A DNA stretch of 64,000 nucleotides from Iris pallida (lineage: Eukaryota > Streptophyta > Magnoliopsida > Asparagales > Iridaceae), in contig JANAVB010010791.1 in the NCBI GenBank assembly GCA_029216955.1, positions 9,411,625 through 9,475,624 of the forward strand, given 5' to 3'. A program made the translations under genes and the position numbers. Positions within the stretch are counted from its first letter, which is position 1; each line of letters begins with the position of its first letter. Shown in pieces: positions 1 to 12,051 of the stretch. The notes below the pieces were generated by a model, which was given only the letters and a program-made list of their open reading frames with translations, was not told the DNA's origin and ran no database searches.

Positions 1-482
1 TACAGAATGTCGAGTCCTTCCTCACCCAAGTTCGACTACTGAAAGTGGATCCCGCAGCTTGCCTACATTGCCACAGCATGGTCGAAGTGATACCCAGTAT
101 CACTTTCACCCAGAAAGACATGTTGCTAAAGAATAACCGGCACAACTGTCCCCTGTACTATACGGGACGTGACGGTGCCATTAAGGTCGATTACATCCAC
201 AACGACCTAGGTTCCTCTTTGAGCATTATCCCAAGAAGCCTCCTTCAAACTTTAGGGGTTTCAATGCATCGGTTGACAGCCTCGAACACAACCATCAGTG
301 GCTTCAACGCGAAAAAGAGCGAGCCCTTGGGCAAAATTTGCCTGAAATGTCAGATCGGCGACCTTCATACTGAAGTGACTTGCTATGTCATTGATGCAGA
401 CATAAATTACAATATACTGCTTGGGCGACCATGGATCCATGAGTACATAATTGTCCCTAATCAGAAGATGTTGTCTGCATGA
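1..482 (+). pseudogene. Gypsy pol fragment with retropepsin domain (partial, runs off left edge)
   Basis: The frame is open from base 3 to the stop at 480-482, so the coding piece enters from outside the window; the GTG at 45 is not a real start. The protein reads like the aspartic protease of Ty3/Gypsy elements. A catalytic-type D-L-G-S-S sits at 204-218 (the family norm is D-S/T-G), and a C-terminal L-L-G-R-P-W block is at 417-434. That LLGRPW ending is usual in the Tat/Athila-like branch, so this piece is probably a different element from the Gypsy gag that begins about 40 bases downstream. No RT follows. It is a truncated relic with no host role inferred. Confidence 0.75.
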
Positions 483-526
483 GTTAAGTCTTTAAGAAGA
501 TGGGAAAGTGATACTAGGGAGCAGAG

Positions 527-1677
527 TTGCTAGTTCTGTCGATTCAGCCAGCGGTACCAGTTCAGCCAGAGCAGCCAGAGGGTGCTGCTCGAGCACTGGT
601 AGATGTTTTGAGGGGTTTCATGGCATTGCAGCGGCGTCAGAGTGATGTTTTCACCCAATCAGTGAGACAACTTTTGAGAGGGGTGGCGCTCAGGTTTTCA
701 ATTCTGAGAGCAACTTTAGGCGTCTCCGTCCCATGTACTTCTATGGTACAAAGGATACGATTGCGTCCGATGCTTGGCTTCAGGATACCAAGGCCATTCT
801 AGAGACAGCAATGATTGCGGCTAGGGAGTGAGTCGCAATAGTCAGGCTGCAGTTGTTAGATTTGGCCCGCGAATGGTGGGCGGCTCATGAGGTTTCTTTT
901 ACACCGCCTATTGCTTGGGCAGACTTCAGTGAAAGGTTTGAGACCTGGTATTTTGATGCGGTATTGTGATATGATTTGCAGCAGAGGTTTAATAATCTCA
1001 GGCAGATGGGCACCACCGTTGATGGTTATGCGACAGAGTTTAGCAAGCTCAGTTGGCTTGTCCCATCCTTAGTGGCGACCGAGTTAGACCGGACAAGGAG
1101 GTTCCAGTAGGGACTTCATCTAGAGATCATACTGGCAATTGAGCAGCATGACTTCTAGACTTCTTACGCAGTGATAAGGGAGGAGATGAGGCATGAGTAC
1201 ACCTTGTAGAGGATCGTTGATAGAGTCGAAAGCCAGAAGAGGCCTCACATTCCGAAGGGATCTTCTTTCCAGTCGTTAGCACCGGCTCCAGCATTTTAGC
1301 TTTGACGATTAGATCTCCGAAGGGACCGGCTTCGATGGCTTTCTTTCAGCAGTTCTCTCAGCCGCGTCCTCAGCAGAAGAGGTAGTCTTCCACAATAGGT
1401 TGTTCCCATTGCGGAAAGGTAGGACATATTTTATCAGAGTACCTAAGGCACAAGGTTTGTGCCTTATATGTAGAGCATCAGACCACATGATAGGGGCTTA
1501 TCCCAGGAGGTGTTTGGCTGGATCATCAATTCCTAGCCACCAGTTCAACAGTTCAGGGCACCAACGCCGGTTTAGCAGCAGCTGGCTCAGAGGCCATTAC
1601 CGATGCAGTCTCAACAGTTCCAACAGCAGCGGCCTCAACATATGCTCAGGCTCAGGCTTAGGTTCAGAGGCAGAGAG
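527..1677 (+). pseudogene. G1 gag remnant
   Basis: This is a degenerate Gypsy capsid gene. The first 92 codons (527-802) give a proline/glutamine-rich start, then the frame shifts near 780 and the recognisable capsid block continues (W-L-x-x-T-K, then a segment resembling REWWAAHE, then F-x-x-R-F). Several in-frame stops break it, for example near 830, 968 and 1110. A zinc-knuckle start C-S-H-C-G-K-V-G-H lies at 1401-1427, but the final cysteine of CX2CX4HX4C is tyrosine. The gene lacks a normal N-terminus and is cut at 1677 by the solo-LTR insert. It cannot make a functional Gag. Confidence 0.7.
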
Positions 1678-4600
1678 TATAAGCCCCCTGGATTTTTAGA
1701 GTTATTTCTTTAATTTATTTTTATCATTTTTATTTAGTACAGTTATTAATAGATATTTTTCCACTATTATTTATGATCATAATATATACTTTTACGTAGC
1801 TTTAATTTTTGGAGCACAAGAAATGTCGATCTCTATAAACTTCCTTCATGAGTTTTCATCTAGACGAGTTTAACTTCACTTTGATATATCATGTCCCACT
1901 CAAATATGTTCTCTTGTATTCTATTTTTGTTGCACAACCTTTGGGTCAATTTAGGCCAAAAGGTTATCTACCATAAAACTTGTTGTACTTTCCAACTTGA
2001 TTTGGAGACTCGATATCAATCCAACCTAAACGATCCAATATATGATTTCGATTATTATTGAGCCTACTACACACATACCTATGGTGTCTCACTCAATTGA
2101 TTTCCCATGTGCTACTTATTTTCAAATAGCACATAAGACTAGTTTTTAGCCATTTTGGTGTTTATTTCTCTTAGAAATAATTCTGGGACCTAATCCTAGT
2201 CAACCTAACCTAGTGGGGACCACTCTAGGATGACAACTCATGGAAGAATACTATTAAATTGATTTAAATCAATTTATGAGCAGCCATGTGCTCAAATCTC
2301 TATTACTTTGACCAAAGTCAAACATCCTATCCAACTATGGAAACCCTTTCCACTCAAATTTAAATTGATTGATTGGAAGACCAAATCAAATCCAAATCAA
2401 TTCAAACCAAGCCCTAAATTTCCATAATTTATAGGAGATCAAATCCTTATATATACATCCCATCCATTGCCACCCACCTCTCTACATCTTAAAATCCGCC
2501 CACCTCTCTACATAGGTCGACGCCCACAAAAGCTTAGGCCGACCACTTCCAACCACCAATTCTTAGATTTCCAAGCCATCCACCACCTCTCCCACACCCC
2601 TCTCGACTTCCTCTACCATTCTAAAAACTCTCAGTAGCACCACGACGCTTTCGGAGAGAGAACCAAGCCCTCGAAGACCAAAACTCGTCATTTGTTCTAA
2701 AATTGCAACAACAGGTTGATGTTTTATAAAATAAGTTAAAAATAGTTTTACGCATCTATTTAGCCTCAAACCAAGTTTATTAGATAGTCTACATGTCTAC
2801 TTTCATATCCAATCTCTAACGCATACCGTTCCACTCCGTTTGGCCATGGCGTGCACTACACCGAAACGTGTCCAAAATTGACAAATTTCGGTATGGAGAC
2901 TTTCCCGACAACTTAGAACCCCGTTTGATCAAACAAAACCTTAGTAAGATCTCTAACATATATATCTATCATCTAGAATCATTGTTCATGAATATTTGCA
3001 GCTATTTTATGATGTTATGCTATCACTTTGCTTCTATCAAATTTCTGGCGCCGACACACCTCTCAAAATCAATCTTTTTGACTCCAAACTTTTGTAGAAT
3101 TTAAATATAATATAAATCTAATAATTTTAGATGAAAAATTATATCTAATCCTAAATTTATTACAAAATATTATTTTTATATTTTTTTTCATGATTTATCG
3201 CTTCCAAATCAAATTTCTATGTCATGTTATGTTGATACTTTAATAAAGCGATCTAGCGTACTTTCCTAAAAAGATATTTATATAAAATATATTCAGAATT
3301 ATTTATTATATTTTCCTGAAATTAAAGGCATATTTCTTTGGTATATAATATTATATAATGGGTTGCCATATATAGATTATTGTATTTTTAAATAATTTAG
3401 ACTAGTAGACTATTTTTTGTGACTAGTTTAGCCTAATAAGGTAAGTATTATGGTGCTATTTATTTAGTTTAAGTATATCTTCTAGGAGTTCATGATTACT
3501 TGTCTATGGATGTTGAAGCCAGACCGATACTTTATTCCTTTGCCGAAAATTTAGGCAAGATACCGTGCCATTGCGATCTTATTTTATTTCCTACTATACA
3601 TGGACGTGTTATTGTGTGTTAGGATTAGATGTGTTAGGAGAGCATCCAAGTGTGACTTGGGTACCGTCGATGATGCCATCAATGACATATAGTGGGGGAT
3701 TTGACCTAGCGTGCTAGTAGACTTCCTCGTATTAAAGTTATTTTTAAATGACTTTTTTAATGACTTCTTTGACTTGGATACGACTTATGACATGACACTT
3801 AGAGTGAAAGTTACATTGGTATTGGCATACACCCTGTACTTAGTCGGTATAAGGGGTTCATGTGGCAGATGATATATGACTAGTTGTATTAGTTAGAGGA
3901 CTTGCATGTGAGATACGAGTCGTACGCATAGACATGACCTTGTACTACTACTGGATGGGGAAGACTATAGTAGGCGTAGGGATTACCCTTTCCTCATAAG
4001 CCTCAGTGTGTCGAGTTATAGGCTATACTAGTGGATATTCCATTATCGTCTATGGACTAGTCTCCGGTTTGGACGAGAGTATGCTAGTATATTCATGATA
4101 TTAGTTGATGCTAATATCACTCCTTACCTACCTGTACGATCCTAAAGTAGTCTTCAAGTGCATTACACTTAGATGGATAGTTTATCTTGTCAGTTATGTT
4201 CATGTTCATGTATATTAGTTTTACTGTTCATGTTGTGTCTAGTTGTTGTATCTTGTTACGTCCCTCTGAGGACCTGGTGATCTCTCCAGGTTATTGAGTT
4301 TATAGTATAGATAGATGGTATGATTTTGGCTACAAGGTTCAGGTATTGTTTGTAGTGTTAGTTTATTATTTTCTTGTGTTTTTATTTTCTTTTCTGTTAT
4401 ATCTTGCTCATTTAGTCTAGTTTTACTGGACCTCTATTTTTCTTTGGGTCCATTCTAAACATATATGCTAATGGGCTGCAGACCATGACATATATTATTT
4501 GTTCTTGATTTTGTTTATTATTGTAAATCGAGACATAGTTGAGATATAGTTCAGTTAGCATATGTTAGTACACTATTCAGCGTACTACGATTAAGATAAG

Positions 4601-4688
4601 TCCATTAAATTAGAAATACTTATTCTAGCCGTACAGCTGCCATGATCATGTCCTAGGTTCCTATATATTTTGGAACTGGGGTGTGACA
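1678..4688 (+). mobile_element. S1: solo LTR-like Gypsy insertion, 3.0 kb, TSD GAGAG
   Basis: The 3011-bp block is bounded by identical 5-bp flanks GAGAG at 1673-1677 and 4689-4693. It begins TATAAGCCCC (a decayed TG start) and ends GGGGTGTGACA, as Gypsy LTRs do. It has no gag, pol, primer-binding site or internal LTR boundary, so it is best read as a solo LTR left by recombination between two LTRs. Near its right end (about 4253-4292) it shares a conserved stretch, TTACGTCCCTCTGAGGACC, with both G2 LTRs, so the two families are related. The short ORFs inside (2563-2769 on the minus strand, 2868-3104 on the plus) are not convincing genes. Confidence 0.8.
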
Positions 4689-4693
4689 GAGAG

Positions 4694-5760
4694 GCCAACA
4701 TCAGAGGGGTCTAGCATCTCGAGGTCAGGGCCAGGCTTCTACGCTTTCCATCGAGAAGGCGCAAATAGTAGGAAAGGTGGTCGCAAGTACCATTCTCGTT
4801 TACTCTCATTCAACTTCAGCTTTATTTGATTCTGGTGCTTTGCATTCGTTTATATCTGCACGATTTGCGACAATAGTTGGTTTGGAGGTAGAGTCTTTAC
4901 CTGTAAGGTTGAATATACTTACTGGTAATGGTCTAGTAGGAGTAGACCAAGTCTACGCCTCGTCTAGAGTTATAGTGTGTGAGACAAAGTTTCTCGCAAG
5001 GCTGATAGAGTTTACTATAGGTGATTATGAGGTCGTTCTAGGTATGGATGGGTTGAGTGCTCGACATGCTATGATGGATTGTCATACTGGCAAGGTTATC
5101 TTTCGTGTTTCTAATAAGGAGGAGTTCTTATTCTCTAGAGGCGAGGTAGAGTCTTCACCGGTGGTCGTGTGGATGGATGTAGCCGATGAGGTACAGTTTT
5201 TTAGAGTTGTTTATGAGTTTTTTGATGTATTTCTCGAGGAGCTTTCGGGTATGCCTCCAGTTTGGAAGATTGAGTATTACATTGATTTGATTCCGGGAGC
5301 AGAGCTAGTGTCAGCAAGATTCTACATGATGTCTCCTTCAGAGTTGTTGGTGTTGTATCATTCTATTGATGAGCTTAGGATCAAGGGATTCATTTGTCCT
5401 AATGGATCACCTTGGGGTGCTCTAGCCTATCTTATGAAGAAGAAGAAGAAGAAGGATGCTTCATCGCGTACGGTCATTAACTATCATCAGCTTAACGCTG
5501 TGACTGTAAAGAATAAATATCTATTTCCCAGGATAGATGACTTGTTCGACTAGCTTAGTGGAGCAACTATGTTTTCAAAGATCGATTTACAGTCTAGGTA
5601 CCATCATATCAGAGTCATAGAGCAAGATATACCCAAGACGACATTTAGATCTCGCTATGGTCATTGGGAGTTCCTCGTTATGCCTTCCGGAGCGACCAAT
5701 GTGCTAGCGATCTTCATGAATCTCATGAATGGTATCTTCATGTCCCACTTGAGGTAGCTT
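4694..5760 (+). pseudogene. G1 protease and N-terminal reverse transcriptase remnant
   Basis: The frame starting at 4777 carries a retropepsin with an intact D-S-G-A motif (4828-4839) and a typical L-G-M-D segment. It then enters RT at about 5218 (F-x-D-V-F-x-E-E-L-x-G-M-P-P). A lysine homopolymer (5435-5453) and a TAG at 5551-5553 interrupt it, and RT continues in the same frame to 5757 with F-S-K-I-D-L-Q-S and the G-H-W-E-F block. The RT palm with its YxDD motif and nearly all of RNase H are missing. They were deleted at the junction near 5760-5825, where an inverted repeat now sits. Function is lost. Confidence 0.8.
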
Positions 5761-5771
5761 GAGTGACTAAA

Positions 5772-5863
5772 GCATCTCCTATTCAAAGCATCTACAATGA
5801 TGTTTGCCTTCAGTATCATCAGGGGAAGGCAAACATCGTTATAGATGTTTTGAACAGGAGACC
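5772..5863. repeat. Imperfect inverted repeat at a deletion junction in G1
   Basis: The left arm 5772-5811 and the reverse complement of the right arm 5825-5863 match over about 39 bases with roughly half a dozen mismatches, separated by a 13-base loop (5812-5824). The right arm is genuine G1 coding sequence (the H-Q-G-K-A-N segment at the end of RNase H). The left arm is an inverted copy of the same segment. It sits where about 1 kb of RT/RNase H is missing, so it probably formed when that deletion was repaired. Confidence 0.7.
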
Positions 5864-5972
5864 CGGGGTCTATTTCTTGATTGGCACCGTTACCTTCAGG
5901 AGGATCTTCTAGAGATGGGCATTGAGGTAGTACTACATGGTGAGGTGGCTATGATGGCAGGCTTGTAGGTTC
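5826..5972 (+). pseudogene. G1 RNase H/integrase linker fragment
   Basis: After the inverted repeat the G1 frame resumes with the Gypsy linker between RNase H and integrase: G-K-A-N followed by an L-N-R-R segment in place of the usual A-L-S-R. A frameshift separates it from an L-L-E-M-G-I-E-V-V block at 5908-5934. The piece ends at 5972, where Copia C1 inserted, and resumes at 15515. It contains stops and is non-functional. Confidence 0.65.
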
Positions 5973-7030
5973 TGTTGGCCCATTGGTCATGGTCGAACCT
6001 GATTTTAATAATCAATATAACATTGTCTCGATATAAGGATTACTTGGACAACTGCTAAAGAACCGCTACCTATCTGATCAAGACTGAAGCCATTTTTGTC
6101 GTATGAGTCTGTATTTCATATTTAATATAATTTTCATATTTATTGAGTCTAGGAATACTTTGTATACCGAGTCATACTCGCAAATAGCCTACCCCAAAAT
6201 GTTTTCAAAAATATCTTATGTTTTGAAAATAGCCCATTTTACAAAAGCTCCTAACTGCTTAAACTTTTCAAATAAGCCAAAACCAAAATATGTTTTATAA
6301 AACAACCCAAAAATCAAAATTAGTACTAGGGGAATTCGGCCATAATTCGACCAGAGTTCGGCTAGAATTCGTTTAGTGTTGTTTGGTTTTTGAACTTGGT
6401 CCTCCTGCAGTTACGGATGCAACGACTATTTGCCAAGATTCTCTCAAAGAGTTCTGCCCGAATTCTGCACAAATTTTGTCAGAATTCTGACTTTGGAAAA
6501 CCTATAAATAGAGAAGGATTTCAATCTTTTCAACCCACTCATTCACTTTCTTATCTCTTCTCTTTAAGCTTAAACGTCTTCCAAAGTGTTTTAAAAGCTT
6601 TCATTTTCAAATCCCAAGCCAGTTACAATCCTCTAGTCGATTTGCCAGTGTGGTACGAACTAGAAGTTTTAGAGAGATTGTAATTAGAGGCTTGATTGAA
6701 GAAAGTCACTTCATAATTGAAGTTGGTCGAGTACTTCATATCAAAGCTCGCGTTGTAGAAGTTACAAGGACTTCGTATAAAAACTTACGATATTTTCCAA
6801 TAGTGGATTCAACTGGAAGCTAGAGTTCTTCTGATTGGAATAGTCCTCACAAGAGAAAAACTAGTATACATCGTCGTCTTTGCATTTGTTTTCTGATTTC
6901 TGCCTTTATATTTTACATACTTGTGATATATTATTTGTGATCTTGTTAATAACATTTTTAATTAGCTAAATTCTGCTACCTACTCTATTCACCCCCTCTA
7001 GAGTATTATGCTTTATAATTTATTCCTACA
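5973..7030 (+). repeat. C1 5' LTR
   Basis: The 1058-bp LTR starts TGTTGGCCCA and ends TTCCTACA. A TATA box (TATAAATA) lies at 6503-6510, so the U3/R boundary should be a few tens of bases downstream. The U3 holds GAGTTCGGC / GAATTC-type motifs at about 6331-6374. It pairs with 14451-15514 with scattered substitutions and small indels, so the insertion is not recent. Confidence 0.9.
6503..6510 (+). promoter_or_regulatory. C1 LTR TATA box
   Basis: TATAAATA precedes a G/A-rich stretch in the 5' LTR. The matching place in the 3' LTR (about 14989-14997) reads TTTAAATAG, so the TATA element has decayed there. Confidence 0.6.
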
Positions 7031-7032
7031 AT

Positions 7033-7042
7033 TGGTATCAGA
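7033..7042 (+). other. C1 primer-binding site (initiator Met-tRNA type)
   Basis: TGGTATCAGA lies two bases after the 5' LTR end. It matches the first ten bases of the usual plant Copia primer site complementary to tRNA-iMet; the next bases (ATAGG instead of GC) have diverged. Confidence 0.8.
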
Positions 7043-7124
7043 ATAGGTAATACAGGTAAATTAAGGTAATGCTGCTATTATATTCTTAATTATTTTAGCT
7101 GTTACATAGATCACAGTATAACAC

Positions 7125-8950
7125 ATGGCAACTGTGAAATTCACAAGTGAAGGCCAAGCCATAAACAGACCCCCATTGTTTGATGGTACAAATTACACAT
7201 ACTGGAAAAAATAGATGAGTTTCTTCTTAAAATCTCTAGATTTTGATTTATGGTCTATTGTTATTGATGGCTAAAAAAAGTCTGCTCGTATTCTTGTTGA
7301 AGGGGAGTTGATTAAGAAACCCTATGACAATTACACTGAAGCTAAAAAGAAATATGCCAGTCTTGACGCACGTGCTATTAACGCTTTATTTTGTGCTTAG
7401 ACAGGACTGAATTTAATAGGGTGTCTACGTTCACAACATCAAGTGAAGTGTGAAAACTTTTTAAAGTAACCCACGAAGGCACGACACAAGTCAAGGAGTC
7501 AAAAATCAGCAGACTTACTCAGGAGTATGAGGCATTCAAGATGAAGCTAAATAAATTTGTCATTCAAATGTTTATGAGATTCTTGGATATTGTAAACCCT
7601 CTGTCATCATTAGGAAAGGAGTACAGTAACCATGAGAAGATTTGCAAACTTCTACGAGCTCTCACGAAGAACTGGATTACGAAGGCTACAGCAATCATTG
7701 AAGGGAACGACCTCACAACTATGTCTCTTGAAACACTCATGGGTAAGCTACTCACTTACGAGCTGGAACTTCAAGACTTTGAAGATGTTGCACCGAAAGA
7801 AAAGTCCATCGCTTTCAAAGCTCAACACAGAAGAACTGTCGAAGATAATTCCGATGACAGTGACTCTGACTCTGAAGATCAAGCTCCCCTAGTAAGAAAG
7901 TTCAAAAAGTTCATGAGATTTAATAGAAGAACAAAGGATCACTATAGCAACAACAGCAATAACGAAGAAGATCATATCTGCTACGGTTGCAAGAAGAAAT
8001 GACATATAAAGAAGGACTATCCAACAACATCATCATCAACCAGGAAAAGTAACAAGTATGACAAAGGCTACCTGAAGAAATCAACATCCATAAAGTATGC
8101 CAATACAAGCATATGGCATAAAAGCGAAGCCAGCGAGTCAGAAAATGAATAATTCGATGACACTGCAAATGTATGCTTAATGGCATTCGATCAGGTAACT
8201 ACTAATCCCCTGTTTGATACATATGATGATTTTACCTTTGAGCAATTAAGTGAAGCCTTTAGTGACCTCTTAGGTGATTACAGAAAACTGTATAGTAAAT
8301 ACCAAAACTCTAAGAAGGTACTTAAGGAGTACAAAGGTAAAATAGGAAGACTTACTGACCTACTAGCTGAGGTTAGAAGTAATGATAATACTAGTGATGT
8401 ATGTGAGCTTTCTTCTATTAAGCTGTTACTACACGAGACCACAAGACTATCCGAAGAGAAAGACAAGACCATTATCCAATTAGAGGAAGACCTACTCAAA
8501 GAGAAGAAGAGTCTTCAACAAGCACTTATCAGGAATGATACACTTACTGCTGATTATACTGTATTGTATGACACTTCCAAAAAGTTGGAAATTAGGCTAG
8601 GAAAACAGCCTGAGCTAGCAGCTTCCTATCCTAACACGTGTCACTTACCGAAACATCGAAACACTTTCAAACCCAACACTGTCAGACCAAATCAAACTAA
8701 ACCTCTGCCCAAGAAGACTAACAGGCATGCATTCTTTTATACTAGAAAACCATGACCTACCAATCATGCCCAATATACTACATTCAACACTCATCATGCT
8801 AGATGTCATTATTGTGGAACCATTGGTCATATTTCTTCTATATGTAGAGTTAAAAAACTTATTGATTTAAAGATATGTGCATGGATACCAAAAACTAACA
8901 TTTCAGGACCCTACAAGAAATGGGTACCAAAGTTTTCATCTGTAAATTCT
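7125..8950 (+). pseudogene. C1 gag remnant
   Basis: The ATG at 7125 opens a Copia gag whose first block reads P-P-L-F-D-G-T-N-Y-T-Y-W, the common start of SIRE/Tork capsids. A TAG at 7212 and others follow, then a frameshift near 7430-7540. The second block, 7541-8755, carries an acidic stretch (D-S-D-S-D-S-E-D) and a first zinc knuckle whose last cysteine is tyrosine. A K/E/L-rich segment at 8270-8610 (encoded within 8180-8755) should form a coiled coil. A second, intact CCHC knuckle lies at 8804-8845, followed by a K-W-V-P-K segment before protease. At least three in-frame stops break it. Confidence 0.8.
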
Positions 8951-8974
8951 TTTTTAAGTAAAACACCCTTCACA

Positions 8975-10110
8975 TGCTAGAAGTAAATGGATCCTCGACA
9001 GCAGTTACTCGCAGCACATAATCGGTGACTCTTCATTATTCACAACACTATCGAAGAAGAAAGAAGGATACGTTTCCTTCGGTAATAATCCTAAAGGATA
9101 CATAATAGGTATCGACAATATTGGTAAGGCTTACTATCCTGTGATTAAAGATGTCTGTCTTATTTCCAAATTAAAACATAACCTACAAAGCATAAGCCAT
9201 TTAGCTTATCACGGTTATGGTATTAACTTTGTCAAAGATAAATGTACTATAGTTGATAGCTCAAATGGTAGTACTATCTTTGAAGGTATCAGGGAAGACA
9301 TTATATATGTTTTCTATTTGTTAGAAGATGCTAACAAAGCATGTAGATGCTTAATGGCCAAAAGTGATGAGAGATAACTATGGCATATGAGACTCGGTCA
9401 TACAAATATGGACACAATTTTAAGACTATCCACAAAGAAGTTGGTACGAGGCTTACCGTACATTGCTTTCAAGAAGGATACGGTATGTAGTGAATGTAAA
9501 AAGAACAAAGCTACCCGATTTGTATTTAAGTCCAAGAATGCTATAAGTATCACTAGACCTCTATAATTACTATATACGGATTTATTTGGACCTAGTAGAA
9601 TTGCTAGCCGAGGTGGTAAATTATATGCTTTTGTGATAGTAGATGATTTCTCTAGATACAAGTGGGTATATTTTTGTACGCAAGAACGATGTATTGTCAG
9701 AATTCATCTCCTTTTGCAAGAAAGTTCAAAATGAGAAAGGTTTCATGATCACTCGTATTCGAAGCAATTATGACGACGAACTTGAGAATATAGAGTTTAA
9801 GCAATTTTATGACACACACAGTTATCTGCATGAGTTCTCTTGCCCTAGGATTCTACAACAAAATGGAGTTAAGGAATGTAAGAACAGGACTCTATCCGAA
9901 ATGGCTAGAGTAATGTTAAACCAGTTTAGTCTACCTAAATACTTTTGGACTGAAGCTGTCAATACAGCTTGCTATGTTCTCAATAGGTTCTAATTCGACC
10001 TATATCGAAGAAGACTCCCCATGAATTATAGTTTGATAAAACTCCCACTGTTTTATATTTCAAAATATTTGGTTGCATATGTTTTACTCTCAATACTAAA
10101 GATAATCAAG
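8975..10110 (+). pseudogene. C1 protease and integrase remnant
   Basis: The protease active site at 8997-9005 reads D-S-S where Copia proteases have D-S-G. The integrase GAG-pre domain has H-M-R-L-G-H (about 9388-9405), and the core shows L-Y-T-D-L-F-G-P followed by V-D-D-F-S-R. The second catalytic aspartate, expected in the R-S-D block, is asparagine (9766-9768). The N-G-V-K-E-C-K-N-R-T block at about 9862-9891 keeps the position of the catalytic glutamate. The best frame is 9643-9993; stops and frame changes occur on both sides. Two catalytic changes plus frame breaks mean no activity. Confidence 0.8.
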
Positions 10111-10124
10111 GAAAGTTTGACGAA

Positions 10125-12049
10125 ATGGCCGATGAAGGTATCTTTTTAGGTTATGCGGCGAAGAGCAAAGGATCCCGAGTTTTCAACAAAAGAACTATAA
10201 TCATTAAAGAATCGATAAATGTCACATTTGACGAACTGAATCAATATTCAATCGGTGATGATGATGATGACCTCAGTATAACAAATACAGTACATGCAGA
10301 ACCTTCAAGCACAACATCAACTGATCCTTCAAGCAGATCATGTACAGAACCATAAGCCAGAACCAGCTACTTGAGAGTTTGCCAAAAAGAATAAAGTTTT
10401 TGATAGACCATCCCAAGGACTTGGTAATAGGTGAGATTACCAGAGGTGTAAGTACTTATTCCTCCAGCAAAGATATAGTTTCCTGTGTTACATTTATTTC
10501 ACAGCTTGAACCCAAATATATTAAAGGAGCATGTAGTGATACTTTTTGGTTAGATGCTATGCAAGAGAAATTAAACCAATTTGAACGAAATCAATTTTGG
10601 GAACTCGTTCCCAAGCCTATTGATCATCTGGTCATTGGTACCCACTGGGTATTCTGAAATAAACTAAATGAGAATGGATTAGTTACTCGTAACAAGGCCC
10701 GACTCGTAGCTCAAGGATACAACCAAGAGGAAGGTATTGACTACGATGAGACCTATGCCCCAGTTGTGAGATTAGAATCCATTCGCATGTTATGTGCATT
10801 TGTATGTTTTTATAATTTCAAATTATTTCAAATGATGTTAAGAGTGCATTTTTGAACGGTTTTATAAAAGAAGAAGTTTATGTAGCACAACCTCCAGGTT
10901 TTACTGATTTCAAAAACCCTGATTATGTTTTCAAGTTGAAGAAAGCCTTATACGATTTGAAACAAACCCCTTGTGCTTGGTATGATCGTCTAAGCTATTT
11001 TCTACTAGACAACGGTTTTATAAATGGTAAGGTTGACACTACACTGTTTATAAAATCTTTTAATAGAAATCTTCTTTTAATTTAAATTTATGTAGATGAA
11101 ATTATTTTTGGATATACAGATGAATCTCTCTATCATGAATTTTCAAATTATATACAGAATGAGTTTGAGATGAGCATGATGGGTGGACTGAAATTCTTCT
11201 TACTACAAATCAAACAAACCAATAATGGGACGTACATTAATCAAGCTAAATACACAAAAGATTTATTGAAGAAGTTCAAACTGGAAACAGTCAAACCACT
11301 TGGCACTCCGACGACGACTTCAACCAAGCTTGATATTAATGAACAAGGCAAACCGGTCGACATACGTAAGTATCGAGGTATGATTAGTAGTTTATTTTAT
11401 TTAACTACTAGTTGTTCCGATATAATGTTTAGCGTTTGCTTGTATGTAAGTTTTCAAGCTAACCCTAAAGAATCACACTTGTGCATGGTTAAGCGTATCT
11501 TTCGATACCTTAAAGGGACTTCTTCGGTCGGCTTCTGGTATCCCAAAACGACGTCCTTTGACCTAACCGGTTATTCGGATGCTGATTTTGCCGGATGTAA
11601 AGTAGATAGAAAAACTACTAGTGGTATATGTCATTTTCTAGGTAAGGCTTTAGTCTCTTGGTTTAGCAAAAAACAAAATTTTGTTGCATTATCAACTACC
11701 GAGGCTGAGTATATCGCCGCAGGACGTTATTGTGAACAAATTTGTGGATGAAGCAAACCCTAGAACACATTTGTTTACTTTATACACACATCCCCATTTT
11801 TGTCACAATACTAGCACTATTAATTTGACTAAGTATCATGTATGTCACTCTCGTACTAAGCATATTGAGATTCGACATCATTTTCTTCGAGATCATAAAC
11901 AAAATGGAGATAGAAACCTTGTATATATAGACATAGAGAAACAACTGGCTGATATCTTTACAAAATTATTACCGAAAGATTGTTTCAATTATTTGCGTCA
12001 AAAATTAGGGATTTTAGATATCAATAATATTAATTATTATTTTTATTGA
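10125..12049 (+). pseudogene. C1 reverse transcriptase and RNase H remnant
   Basis: A linker (10125-10350) is followed by RT starting near 10527 (F-W-L-D-A-M-Q-E-K-L). A TGA at 10655-10657 and a frameshift near 10820 break it, and it resumes at 10852 ([11 protein letters not shown]). The catalytic box at 11089-11100 is Y-V-D-E instead of Y-V-D-D. RNase H follows with G-Y-S-D-A-D-F-A-G and the A-L-S-T-T-E-A-E-Y block, breaks at 11751 and ends in another frame at 12049 with A-D-I-F-T-K. The order RT-RH after integrase is diagnostic of Copia. Confidence 0.85.
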
Positions 12050-12051
12050 TT

